In this document: one piece after another, positions 26,463 through 34,985 of the stretch
How the letters are laid out: every line of letters begins with the position of its first letter
How positions within the stretch are numbered: position 1 is the first letter of the stretch
Assembly: GCA_030148005.1 (NCBI GenBank)
Contig: JASBUI010000033.1
Coordinates: 62,001 to 126,000, forward strand
Direction: 5' to 3'
Length of the DNA: 64,000 bases
From: Paracoccaceae bacterium
GTDB lineage: Bacteria > Pseudomonadota > Alphaproteobacteria > Rhodobacterales > Rhodobacteraceae
Program-made: the position numbers and the translations under genes
Notes under the pieces: model-generated
What the model was told of the DNA's origin: nothing
Seen by the model: the letters and a program-made list of their open reading frames with translations, nothing else
Database searches by the model: none

Positions 26463-26598
26463 GCGGCGAGACAGGCGGCGAGGCGGCGGGAATGGGCGCG
26501 GGAAAACTAACGCCTTGCAGACTCGCCTGATCCCGCCTATATCCCCCTCAACAGCGGCGCGTCGGGGTCCAAACCTGATAAACCACCGGGAAACATCG

Positions 26599-26639
26599 AC
26601 GGGCCGCGCGCCCGTTTTTTTGTGCCCGCCTTCCGGGCA
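26599..26639 (+). promoter_or_regulatory. Tandem hairpins in the rimP leader (attenuator candidate)
   Basis: First hairpin: ACGGGC (26599-26604) with GCCCGT (26610-26615), followed by seven T, i.e. a compact intrinsic-terminator shape. Second: TGCCCG (26623-26628) with CGGGCA (26634-26639). Both lie within 65 bases of the rimP ATG (26662). It may end the upstream methyltransferase message or control read-through into the nusA operon. Confidence 0.5.
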
Positions 26640-26661
26640 TCCCGAAGCCTGACAGGAAGTC

Positions 26662-27234
26662 ATGTCCGACCTGATTGCAAAAGCTGCCATTGATCGCCGC
26701 CTGGCCGAGATCATAACCCCCGTGATCGAAGATCTGGGGTTCGAGCTTGTGCGCGTTCGCCTGATGAGCGGCAAGGCAACAACGCTTCAGATCATGGCCG
26801 AACGTCCCGACGGCGGGATCGACGTTGACGAATGCGCCCGGATTTCGACCGCGGTCAGTGCCGCGCTGGATGTCGAGGACCCGATCGTCGAAGCCTATGC
26901 GCTGGAAGTGTCCTCTCCGGGTATCGACCGGCCGCTGACACGGCTTAAGGATTTCGACGCGTGGCAGGGTTACGAAGCCAAGATCGAAACGACCGAGCTG
27001 ATCGATGGCCGCCGCCGCTTTAAGGGTGAGCTGGCAGGCGTCGAGGATGACGAGGTTCTGATCAATCTCGAAGAAGGCACCATCGGGCTTAAGTTCGATT
27101 GGCTTTCCGATGCCAAGCTGGTCCTGACGGATGAACTGATTTCCGAAATGCTGCGTCAGCGCAAGGCTGACGGCACGATCAACGAAGACGATTTTGATGA
27201 GATCGAGACCGATGTCTCGGAGGAGGACGAATAA
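26662..27234 (+). CDS. rimP: Ribosome maturation factor RimP
   Basis: 190 residues. Needed for maturation of the 30S subunit. The N-terminal domain runs to ~95 with [12 protein letters not shown] at its end, followed by the SH3-like C-terminal domain; an acidic tail ([11 protein letters not shown]) is typical of alphaproteobacteria. GGAAG before the ATG. First gene of rimP-nusA-ylxR-infB; its stop overlaps the nusA ATG by one base. Confidence 0.95.
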   Translation: MSDLIAKAAIDRRLAEIITPVIEDLGFELVRVRLMSGKATTLQIMAERPDGGIDVDECARISTAVSAALDVEDPIVEAYALEVSSPGIDRPLTRLKDFDAWQGYEAKIETTELIDGRRRFKGELAGVEDDEVLINLEEGTIGLKFDWLSDAKLVLTDELISEMLRQRKADGTINEDDFDEIETDVSEEDE

Positions 27235-28850
27235 TGGCTATTACCTCAGCAAACCAGCTAGAGCTGCTTCAGACCGCCGAGGCGGTTGCGCGCGAAAAGA
27301 TGATCGATCCGGGCCTCGTCGTAGAGGCCATGGAAGAGAGTTTGGCCCGCGCCGCCAAAAGCCGCTACGGATCCGAAATGGACATCCGGGTCACGATCGA
27401 CCGCAAGACCGGCAAGGCCACGTTCACACGGGTCCGCACGGTTGTCGCCGATGATGAGCTGGAAAACTATCAGGCCGAGTTCACCGTCGAGCAGGCCAAG
27501 CAGTACATGGAAAACCCCGAGATCGGGCAGACCTTTGTCGAAGAGGTTCCCCCGGTGGACATGGGCCGGATCGCGGCGCAGTCGGCCAAGCAGGTGATCT
27601 TGCAGAAGGTCCGCGAAGCCGAGCGTGATCGCCAGTACGAAGAGTTCAAGGACCGCGCAGGTACGATCATCAACGGTCAGGTCAAGCGCGAAGAGTACGG
27701 CAACGTCATCGTCGACGTGGGCCGGGGCGAAGCAGTTCTTCGCCGCAACGAAAAGATCGGCCGCGAAAGCTATCGCCCGAACGACCGCATTCGTTGCTAC
27801 ATCAAGGAAGTTCGCCGCGAAGCACGCGGGCCGCAGATTTTCCTTAGCCGTACCGCGCCAGAGTTCATGGCCGAACTTTTCAAGATGGAAGTTCCCGAGA
27901 TTTACGATGGCATCATCGAGATCAAGGCCGTTGCGCGTGATCCGGGCAGCCGTGCCAAGATCGCGGTCATTTCCTATGACGGATCCATCGACCCGGTCGG
28001 TGCTTGTGTTGGTATGCGCGGTAGCCGTGTTCAGGCCGTTGTGAACGAGCTTCAGGGTGAAAAGATCGACATCATCCCGTGGAACGAAGATCAGCCGACA
28101 TTCCTTGTGAACGCGCTTCAGCCTGCTGAGGTGACCAAGGTTGTTCTGGACGAAGAGGCCGAGCGTATCGAGGTCGTCGTTCCGGATGAGCAACTAAGCC
28201 TTGCCATCGGTCGCCGCGGCCAGAACGTGCGTCTGGCAAGCCAGCTGACCGGTCTGGACATCGACATCATGACCGAAGAGCAGGAAAGCGCCCGTCGTCA
28301 GGCCGAGTTCGAAGAGCGCACCAAGCTGTTCATCGACACGCTGGATCTGGATGAGTTCTTTGCCCAGCTTCTGGTTTCCGAAGGCTTTACCTCGCTTGAA
28401 GAGGTGGCCTACGTCGATGTTGATGAGCTTTTGGTCATCGAAGGTGTCGACAGTGACACGGCAAGTGAGCTTCAGGCCCGCGCCCGTGATCACCTAGAGG
28501 CGGTGAACCGCAAGGCGCTTGAGCATGCGCGCGAGTTGGGTGTCGAGGACAGTCTTGTGTCCTTCGAAGGCCTGACGCCGCAGATGATCGAGGCTTTGGC
28601 CGAGGACGGCGTCAAGACGCTGGAAGATTTCGCAACCTGCGCTGACTGGGAACTGGCCGGTGGCTGGACAACTGAAAACGGTGAGCGCAAGAAAGACGAC
28701 GGTGTTCTGGAGAAATTCGATGTCTCGCTAGAGGAAGCGCAGAACATGGTCATGACGGCGCGGATCGCGCTGGGCTGGGTCGATCCTGCGGATCTGGTCA
28801 GCGATGACGCCGAAGAAGAAGCCGGCGAAGAACAGGAGGCCGAGGCCTGA
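27234..28850 (+). CDS. nusA: Transcription termination/antitermination factor NusA
   Basis: 538 residues. Layout as in the family: N-terminal RNA-polymerase-binding domain (1-~125), S1 domain (~135-200), KH domains (~200-345; GACVGMRGSRVQ and LAIGRRGQNVRLA loops), then two acidic repeat regions of helix-hairpin-helix type in the C-terminal 190 residues, ending in a Glu-rich tail. Binds RNA polymerase and nascent RNA. Confidence 0.96.
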   Translation: MAITSANQLELLQTAEAVAREKMIDPGLVVEAMEESLARAAKSRYGSEMDIRVTIDRKTGKATFTRVRTVVADDELENYQAEFTVEQAKQYMENPEIGQTFVEEVPPVDMGRIAAQSAKQVILQKVREAERDRQYEEFKDRAGTIINGQVKREEYGNVIVDVGRGEAVLRRNEKIGRESYRPNDRIRCYIKEVRREARGPQIFLSRTAPEFMAELFKMEVPEIYDGIIEIKAVARDPGSRAKIAVISYDGSIDPVGACVGMRGSRVQAVVNELQGEKIDIIPWNEDQPTFLVNALQPAEVTKVVLDEEAERIEVVVPDEQLSLAIGRRGQNVRLASQLTGLDIDIMTEEQESARRQAEFEERTKLFIDTLDLDEFFAQLLVSEGFTSLEEVAYVDVDELLVIEGVDSDTASELQARARDHLEAVNRKALEHARELGVEDSLVSFEGLTPQMIEALAEDGVKTLEDFATCADWELAGGWTTENGERKKDDGVLEKFDVSLEEAQNMVMTARIALGWVDPADLVSDDAEEEAGEEQEAEA

Positions 28851-28872
28851 TCCCAGGTCTCGGAGGATGCCC

Positions 28873-29496
28873 GTGACACGCGGCGGCCAGAAAAATCAGG
28901 ACGACATGCCAGGGCGTAAGTGCCTTGTCACCGGTGAGAGCCAGCCAAAGGCTGGCCTCATCCGCTTTGTCGTCAGCCCCGAAGGCCAGGTCGTTGCCGA
29001 TATCACCGGCAAACTGCCCGGTCGTGGTTTCTATGTCACCGCGGATCGTGACATTCTGGAGACCGCGGTAAAGACCCGCGTTTTCGCACGCGGGGCCAAA
29101 CAACAGGTCACTGTGCCTGATGGATTGGTGGAAAGCATCGAAGAGGGGCTTGTTCGGCGGGTTCAGAACCTTATCTCTTTGGCACGCAAGGCCGGACTGG
29201 CCGTGGCCGGATATGAGAAGGTCAAGGGTTGGTTGGCGAACGAACACGCCCAGGTGCTGTTTCAGGCCTGGGACGGGTCGACCCGCGGAAAATCGAAACT
29301 GCGCGGCACCGGCCAGAAGAACGGATACTTCAACTGCCTGTCGGCAAATGAATTGGGTTTGGCATTCGGCCGCGAACATGTGATACATGGCGCGCTTGCG
29401 GCTGGTGGACTCACGAAACGTGTTGTAGAGGACGCCCTAAGACTTTCGGGTGTCCGCAAGTCAACCGATGGCGGGACCGCCCGCCCAGAAGGATAA
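28873..29496 (+). CDS. YlxR-L7Ae type RNA-binding protein
   Basis: 207 residues from GTG at 28873, six bases after GGAGG; the ATG at 28867 abuts that GGAGG and is less likely. N-terminal YlxR (DUF448) domain with RKCLVTGES and GRGFYVTADRD, then an L7Ae/L30e-like domain (LISLARKAGLAVAGYEKV). Fusions of these two are usual in alphaproteobacteria between nusA and infB. The exact role is unsettled; it is thought to bind RNA or act on transcription/translation. Confidence 0.88.
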   Translation: MTRGGQKNQDDMPGRKCLVTGESQPKAGLIRFVVSPEGQVVADITGKLPGRGFYVTADRDILETAVKTRVFARGAKQQVTVPDGLVESIEEGLVRRVQNLISLARKAGLAVAGYEKVKGWLANEHAQVLFQAWDGSTRGKSKLRGTGQKNGYFNCLSANELGLAFGREHVIHGALAAGGLTKRVVEDALRLSGVRKSTDGGTARPEG

Positions 29497-29505
29497 GACG
29501 ACCAC

Positions 29506-31992
29506 ATGAGCGATAATGACGGCAAGAAAACTCTCGGACTAAGCGGCGGACCCCGTTCCGGTCAGGTGAAGCAAAGCTTCAGTCACGGACGGACGAAAAG
29601 CGTCGTTGTAGAGACGAAGCGAAAGCGCGTGGTTGTCCCTAAGCCGGGCAGCGGCACCCAAAGTGCTGGCGGCTCTCCAATCAAGAGCGATCCCTCCAAG
29701 CGCCCCGCCGGTATCAGTGATGCCGAGCTAGAGCGCCGGATGAAGGCGTTGCAGCTTGCCAAGGCTCAGGAAGCCGAGGATGAAGCGCGCCGCGAGGCCG
29801 AGGAAAAGCAGCGCGCCGAAGAGCGTGAGCGCCGCCGCGCCGACATCGAAGCCAAGGATCGCGAAGAAAAAGAACGCGAGGAACGGGCAAAGGCCCGCGC
29901 CGAGGAAGAAGAGCGCAAAAAGCGCGAGGCCGAGATTGCAGCCGCACAGGCCGCCGCGCCTGCGCCTGCCGCCGCCCCCGATGCGCCGCGTCCCGCGCCC
30001 AAAGCCGCGCCTGCCGTTCGCAAGGATCGTGAGCGCGAAGAGAACAACCGCCGTGACAACAACACGCGCGGCAAGGGCAACCGTGACGACAGCCGCCGCT
30101 CTGGCAAGCTTACGCTGAACCAGGCGCTGGCCGGCGGCGAAGGCGGTCGCCAGCGGTCGATGGCCGCCATGAAGCGCAAGCAAGAGCGTGCGCGCCAAAA
30201 GGCCATGGGTGGTGTTGTCGATCGTGAAAAGGTTGTCCGCGACGTTCAGTTGCCGGAAACCATCGTTGTTCAGGAACTGGCCAACCGCATGGCCGAACGT
30301 GTTGCCGATGTCGTCAAATCGCTGATGAACAACGGCATCATGGCCACGCAGAACCAGTCGATCGACGCGGATACTGCTGAACTGATCATCGAAGAGTTCG
30401 GGCACAAGGTTGTCCGCGTCTCTGACAGTGACGTCGAGGATGTCATCCACCAGATCGAAGACAAGGACGACGAGCTTCAGTCGCGTCCGCCGGTCATCAC
30501 GGTGATGGGCCACGTCGACCACGGAAAGACCTCGCTTTTGGATGCGATCCGAAATGCCAAGGTCGTTTCGGGCGAAGCGGGTGGTATCACCCAGCACATC
30601 GGCGCCTATCAGGTCGATCAGAACGGTCAAAAGCTGACCTTCCTTGATACGCCCGGCCACGCGGCGTTTACCTCTATGCGTGCTCGCGGTGCACAGGTGA
30701 CGGATATCGTCATCCTTGTGGTTGCTGCCGATGATGCGGTGATGCCGCAGACGATCGAGGCAATCAATCACGCCAAGGCGGCCAAGGTTCCGATGATCGT
30801 TGCGATCAACAAGATCGACCGCCCCGATGCAAACCCCGACAAAGTGCGCACCGATCTGTTGCAGCACGAAGTGATTGTCGAAAAGCTTTCCGGTGATGTT
30901 CAGGACGTCGAAGTTTCGGCGATCAAGGGCACGGGTCTGGAAGAGCTGCTGGAAGCGATCTCGCTACAGGCGGAAATTCTTGAGCTTAAGGCGAACCCCG
31001 ATCGCGCGGCATCCGGCGCGGTGATCGAAGCACAGCTTGATGTTGGACGCGGCCCTGTTGCCACGGTTCTGGTTCAGAACGGCACGCTTCGCAAAGGCGA
31101 TATCTTTGTCGTGGGCGAGCAGTGGGGCAAGGTCCGCGCGCTGATCGACGACAAGGGCGACCGCGTCGACGAGGCCGGGCCTTCGGTACCGGTTGAGGTT
31201 CTGGGTCTGAACGGCACGCCCGAAGCGGGTGACGTTCTGAACGTTGTCGAAACCGAAGCGCAGGCGCGCGAGATTGCCGAGTACCGCGAAAAAGCGGCCA
31301 AGGACAAACGCGCAGCCGCCGGTGCGGCGACCTCGCTGGAACAGCTTATGGCGAATGCCAAGGCCGATGAGAGCGTCAGCGAATTGCCAATTCTGGTGAA
31401 GGCCGATGTTCAGGGCTCTGCCGAGGCGATCGTTCAGGCGATGGACAAGATCGGCAACGATGAGGTGCGCGTTCGCGTCCTGCACTCTGGTGTTGGTGCG
31501 ATCACCGAATCCGACATCGGTCTGGCCGAGGCCAGCGGCGCCCCGGTCTTTGGCTTTAACGTGCGTGCCAACGCATCGGCGCGCAACACCGCCAACCAAA
31601 AGGGTGTGGAGATCCGGTACTATTCGGTGATCTACGATCTGGTTGACGATGTGAAAGCCGCAGCATCGGGTCTGTTGTCGGCCGAAGTTCGCGAGAACTT
31701 TATCGGTTACGCTTCGATCAAAGAGGTCTTCAAGGTTTCCAACGTGGGCAAAGTTGCCGGCTGTCTGGTGACCGAAGGCGTTGCACGCCGTTCGGCGGGC
31801 GTGCGTCTTTTGCGCGACGACGTGGTGATCCACGAGGGTACGCTGAAAACGCTCAAGCGCTTCAAGGACGAGGTTCCAGAGGTGCAGTCGGGTCAGGAAT
31901 GCGGCATGGCGTTCGAGAACTATGACGACATCCGCCCCGGCGATGTCATCGAGATCTTTGAGCGTGAAGAGGTTGAGCGTTCGCTTAGCTAG
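29506..31992 (+). CDS. infB: Translation initiation factor IF-2
   Basis: 828 residues. The first ~320 are low-complexity, rich in Arg/Glu/Ala (a long charged helix at ~70-150), then the GTPase domain with G1 [13 protein letters not shown]3 DTPGHAAF and G4 NKIDRP, followed by domains II-IV that bind fMet-tRNA. Places initiator tRNA on the 30S subunit. Ends the operon, with a terminator 25 bases on. Confidence 0.97.
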   Translation: MSDNDGKKTLGLSGGPRSGQVKQSFSHGRTKSVVVETKRKRVVVPKPGSGTQSAGGSPIKSDPSKRPAGISDAELERRMKALQLAKAQEAEDEARREAEEKQRAEERERRRADIEAKDREEKEREERAKARAEEEERKKREAEIAAAQAAAPAPAAAPDAPRPAPKAAPAVRKDREREENNRRDNNTRGKGNRDDSRRSGKLTLNQALAGGEGGRQRSMAAMKRKQERARQKAMGGVVDREKVVRDVQLPETIVVQELANRMAERVADVVKSLMNNGIMATQNQSIDADTAELIIEEFGHKVVRVSDSDVEDVIHQIEDKDDELQSRPPVITVMGHVDHGKTSLLDAIRNAKVVSGEAGGITQHIGAYQVDQNGQKLTFLDTPGHAAFTSMRARGAQVTDIVILVVAADDAVMPQTIEAINHAKAAKVPMIVAINKIDRPDANPDKVRTDLLQHEVIVEKLSGDVQDVEVSAIKGTGLEELLEAISLQAEILELKANPDRAASGAVIEAQLDVGRGPVATVLVQNGTLRKGDIFVVGEQWGKVRALIDDKGDRVDEAGPSVPVEVLGLNGTPEAGDVLNVVETEAQAREIAEYREKAAKDKRAAAGAATSLEQLMANAKADESVSELPILVKADVQGSAEAIVQAMDKIGNDEVRVRVLHSGVGAITESDIGLAEASGAPVFGFNVRANASARNTANQKGVEIRYYSVIYDLVDDVKAAASGLLSAEVRENFIGYASIKEVFKVSNVGKVAGCLVTEGVARRSAGVRLLRDDVVIHEGTLKTLKRFKDEVPEVQSGQECGMAFENYDDIRPGDVIEIFEREEVERSLS

Positions 31993-32016
31993 GCTTTCCG
32001 CCTGAAAACAGACATC

Positions 32017-32052
32017 AAAAAGGGGACGGTCAAAACTGACTGTCCCCTTTTT
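32017..32052. terminator. Terminator after infB, bidirectional form
   Basis: Stem GGGGAC / GTCCCC (32022-32027 with 32042-32047), extended by a G.T pair and GTC/GAC, loop AAAACT, with five A before and five T after. It can also stop minus-strand transcription of the small ORF ending at 32093. Confidence 0.88.
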
Positions 32053-32092
32053 AGTTCCGGTGTGGGCTTGTCGGCAGTGCCCGAAAGGTACT

Positions 32093-32227
32093 TTAGGCGG
32101 CCTGAGCCACCGGCGTTCCTTCGAAAAGCTTGTCGCCAACGCGAACAACAATGCGGTTACCCGTTCCGTTACGAACGAATGTACCCTGAACAGATATATA
32201 GTTGCCCATCATGATGGTGCATAGCAT
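32093..32227 (-). CDS. Candidate 44-residue small protein
   Basis: Open frame on minus from ATG 32227 to TAA 32093. AGGGGGG lies nine bases upstream; ATGs at 32212 and 32209 would give 39 or 38 residues. The product is rich in Gly/Val/Asn/Arg (NGTGNRIVVRVGDKLFEG) with alternating hydrophobic residues, suggesting a small beta fold, and ends PVAQAA. It has no signal peptide. It fills a stretch otherwise empty of genes, between mutT and the infB terminator, which is A-flanked so as to stop this strand too. I know no family for it. Confidence 0.45.
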   Translation of the reverse strand: MLCTIMMGNYISVQGTFVRNGTGNRIVVRVGDKLFEGTPVAQAA

Positions 32228-32348
32228 TGCCAAATACCCCCCTGGTGATGGCTTTACGTAGAGTAATCCATTCTTGGTTAAGATACACCTAAAACTTTAG
32301 AGTTTCTTGGGCGGTGGCGGATTTCCACTGGTGGCGCGTTGGTGGCGC

Positions 32349-32747
32349 TTAAAGCCAGTCCCGCAAAATGGGGATCAGCGGCAGGTCAGCGGGCGGCATC
32401 GGATAGTCGCGCAGATCGCGCGCATGGACCCATTTCAGCGTCTGACCTTCGCGCGGGGTCGGAATTCCCTGCCACTTGCGGCAGGCGAAAAGCGGCATCA
32501 GCAGGTGAAAGTCTTCGTAGCTGTGGCTGGCAAAGCTGAGCGGGGCCAGACAGCTGGACCATGTGTCGATGCCAAGTTCTTCGTGCAACTCGCGGATCAG
32601 GGCGTGTTCGGGGGTTTCGCCCGGCTCTACCTTGCCGCCCGGAAACTCCCACAGGCCCGCCATGGATTTGCCTTCGGGTCTTCTGGCCAACAGGATGCGC
32701 CCGTCGGTGTCGATCAAGGCGACCGCGCTGACCAGAAGAACCTTCAC
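32349..32747 (-). CDS. mutT: 8-oxo-dGTP diphosphatase, MutT type Nudix hydrolase
   Basis: 132 residues from GTG at 32747, which overlaps the argJ stop (GTGA). Starts KVLLVSAVALID and carries the MutT-like Nudix box LWEFPGGKVEPGET...RELHEELGI. Removes 8-oxo-dGTP from the nucleotide pool. Length and box match E. coli MutT. Co-transcribed behind argJ. Confidence 0.87.
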   Translation of the reverse strand: MKVLLVSAVALIDTDGRILLARRPEGKSMAGLWEFPGGKVEPGETPEHALIRELHEELGIDTWSSCLAPLSFASHSYEDFHLLMPLFACRKWQGIPTPREGQTLKWVHARDLRDYPMPPADLPLIPILRDWL

Positions 32748-33961
32748 GAACGATAGTCCGCGTTGATCGCGATGTAGTCGTGCGTCAGATCGCAGGTCCA
32801 GACCGTTGCTTCCTGATCCCCAAGCCCCAGATCGGTGTGGATCACAAGATCCTGACCTTTCATGTAGGCGGCTGCCTCTGCCTCGCTGTAGCTGGGCGAG
32901 ACCCAACCGTTTTCAGCCACAAGGATCTGGCCAAAGCGGATCGAAAGCCGGTCGCGGTCGGCGGCGGCGCCGGATTTGCCCACGGCCATGACGATGCGTC
33001 CCCAGTTGGGGTCTTCGCCCGCGATGGCGGTTTTGACCAGTGGCGAGTTCGCGATAGAGCGGGCGACCTTTTCGGCATCCTCTTCGGTCGTGGCGCCGGT
33101 CACGCGGACCTCAACGAATTTGGTTGCCCCTTCGCCGTCGCGCACGACCTGATGCGCCAGATCCAGCATCACACCCTGCAACGCGGCCCTAAACGCGGCC
33201 ATGTCATCGGGTTTGGGGCCGGTGGCCGTGGCGGCCAGCAAAAGCGTGTCAGAGGTCGAGGTATCGCTGTCTACGGTGATGCGGTTAAAGGTGCGGTCGG
33301 TCAGTTCGGCAAGCATGGCTTGCAGCGTCTCTTGATCGATGTCGGCATCGGTGAAGATGTAGACAAGCATCGTGGCCATGTCGGGTGCAATCATCCCCGA
33401 ACCCTTGGCAATTCCCGCGATAGAGATCGGGCCATTGGCCGTTTCCACCGTGGCGCTTGCGCCCTTGGGATAGGTATCGGTCGTCATGATCGCCTGCGCG
33501 GCGCCCGCGATGCCCGTGGCATCCAGCGATCCGCAAAGCTCTTCCAGTTTTGCGGTAATGCGGTCGTGCGGCAGCACCTCGCCAATCACCCCGGTCGAAG
33601 AGGTAAAAACCCGGCTCGCCGGCAGATCAAGCGTTTCGGCCACAGAGGCTGTTACACGCTCAACCGCGTCGATGCCGCTTTTGCCGGTAAAGGCGTTGGC
33701 GTTGCCCGAGTTCACCAGGATCGCCGCCGCTTCGGACGTTTGGCCGCCGATCTTGGCCTGGCAATCAAGTACAGGCGCCGCCCGGGTCGATGAGCGTGTA
33801 AAGACGCCCGCGATCCGGGTTCCGGGACAAAGCCGGACCATCATGACATCAGCGCGACCCTTGTAGCGAACGCCCGCCTGGGCGCTCGCAAACTCGGCAC
33901 CATCGATGACAGGAAGGGTTGGAAAGCCTTCCTTGGGTGCCAGCGGTGAGACCTTCTTCAT
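32744..33961 (-). CDS. argJ: Bifunctional ornithine acetyltransferase / N-acetylglutamate synthase
   Basis: 405 residues. Moves the acetyl group from N-acetylornithine to glutamate in the cyclic arginine pathway. The self-cleavage site lies in KGSGMIAPDMATML, with the threonine before Met-Leu as new N-terminus of the beta chain. SSTGVIGEVLP contributes to the active site. ATGA overlap with the parvulin gene upstream and GTGA with mutT downstream. Confidence 0.95.
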   Translation of the reverse strand: MKKVSPLAPKEGFPTLPVIDGAEFASAQAGVRYKGRADVMMVRLCPGTRIAGVFTRSSTRAAPVLDCQAKIGGQTSEAAAILVNSGNANAFTGKSGIDAVERVTASVAETLDLPASRVFTSSTGVIGEVLPHDRITAKLEELCGSLDATGIAGAAQAIMTTDTYPKGASATVETANGPISIAGIAKGSGMIAPDMATMLVYIFTDADIDQETLQAMLAELTDRTFNRITVDSDTSTSDTLLLAATATGPKPDDMAAFRAALQGVMLDLAHQVVRDGEGATKFVEVRVTGATTEEDAEKVARSIANSPLVKTAIAGEDPNWGRIVMAVGKSGAAADRDRLSIRFGQILVAENGWVSPSYSEAEAAAYMKGQDLVIHTDLGLGDQEATVWTCDLTHDYIAINADYRS

Positions 33962-34803
33962 TTGTCGAAGAGGGTTGTGCTGTTCAGCAGTTCGGGATCG
34001 ATCGAACCGTCTTCGGCGCGGGTTACAGAGGCTGCGCTGACAAGGCTTGCGATCTTGGCGTCCAGCGCTTCCTTGCGGATGTCGCTTTTCAGCTCTTCGC
34101 TTACGGTGTCAAAGGCGGGGGCATCCAGTTGGCGCTTGTCGTTCAGCTTGATGATGTGCCAGCCAAACTGGGTTTCGACGGGGTTTGACACTTCGCCAGG
34201 CTTCATGCCGGTGACGGCGTCTTCAAAGGGCTTGACCATGCGGCCTTCGCCGAACCAGCCAAGCTCACCCCCGTTGGGGCCGGACGGGCCGGTGGATTTT
34301 TCACGCGCGGTCGCGGCAAAATCGGCGCCGGCGTCCAGCGTTTTCTTGACGGCTTCGGCTTCTTCCTTGGTGGCTACAAGAATATGTGAAGCGTTGTATT
34401 CCAGTTGCGGATCGGCGCCTTCATACTTGGCCGCATAGGCAGCTTTCAGCGCCTCTTCGGAAATCGGCTGTTGCATGATGTCGTCGATGGCAGCACCCGC
34501 AAGCGTCGTGCGCCGTGAATTTTCAAGCTCTACCTGGGTGATCTTTGGAGTGTCCTTGAGGGACTGGCCCAGAACGGTCTGTTGGATCAATTGCTCAAGG
34601 ATTCCGTCAAAAAGCACCTTTGCGGGGATGCCCTGATACTGGGGCGGAAGCTGTCTTTTGGTCAGGGCCATCTGGCCCAATGTGATGTCTGTACCGTTGA
34701 CCGTGGCGACGACCTTGTCAGCCGGAACTTCCTGGGCTGAAAGCGGTGAAGCAAGAAGCGCGGCACAGAAAGCCGCCATCAGGAAGGTGGGTTGTTTTGT
34801 CAT
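33958..34803 (-). CDS. Periplasmic peptidyl-prolyl isomerase, parvulin type
   Basis: 281 residues. Signal peptide of ~23 residues (cleaved after LSA), an N-terminal chaperone-like helical region with the VATVNGTDITLGQ start, and a parvulin domain (~135-225; ASHILVATKEEAEAV, ELGWFGEGRMVKPFEDAV, QFGWHIIKLND). Helps fold exported proteins. It stands divergent from secA, so both export functions share one intergenic region. Confidence 0.92.
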   Translation of the reverse strand: MTKQPTFLMAAFCAALLASPLSAQEVPADKVVATVNGTDITLGQMALTKRQLPPQYQGIPAKVLFDGILEQLIQQTVLGQSLKDTPKITQVELENSRRTTLAGAAIDDIMQQPISEEALKAAYAAKYEGADPQLEYNASHILVATKEEAEAVKKTLDAGADFAATAREKSTGPSGPNGGELGWFGEGRMVKPFEDAVTGMKPGEVSNPVETQFGWHIIKLNDKRQLDAPAFDTVSEELKSDIRKEALDAKIASLVSAASVTRAEDGSIDPELLNSTTLFDK

Positions 34804-34841
34804 CTAATACGTTCCTCCTTGAAACGTTGGGCCAAGCGACG

Positions 34842-34870
34842 TTGACACGCCCAATGTGGCCCCTTACATC
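34842..34870 (+). promoter_or_regulatory. Candidate promoter for secA
   Basis: Exact TTGACA at 34842-34847 and TACATC at 34865-34870 with a 17-base gap, about 115 bases before the secA ATG in the secA/parvulin divergent region. The -10 is a weak match. Confidence 0.35.
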
Positions 34871-34985
34871 GCCATAAGGTCCAGAGGGGGCCCGGTGTTC
34901 ATCGCACCCCGATATATGGACAGGCTGCGTTGGCGGCAAGCCACCCTCTGACACGATACTGTCAAGAACGGCCATTGGAGAGACA

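Noticed and set aside
30964-32151. 395-residue open frame on minus
   Set aside because: Antisense to the 3' half of infB, which is beyond doubt; it is in another frame from the 44-codon candidate.
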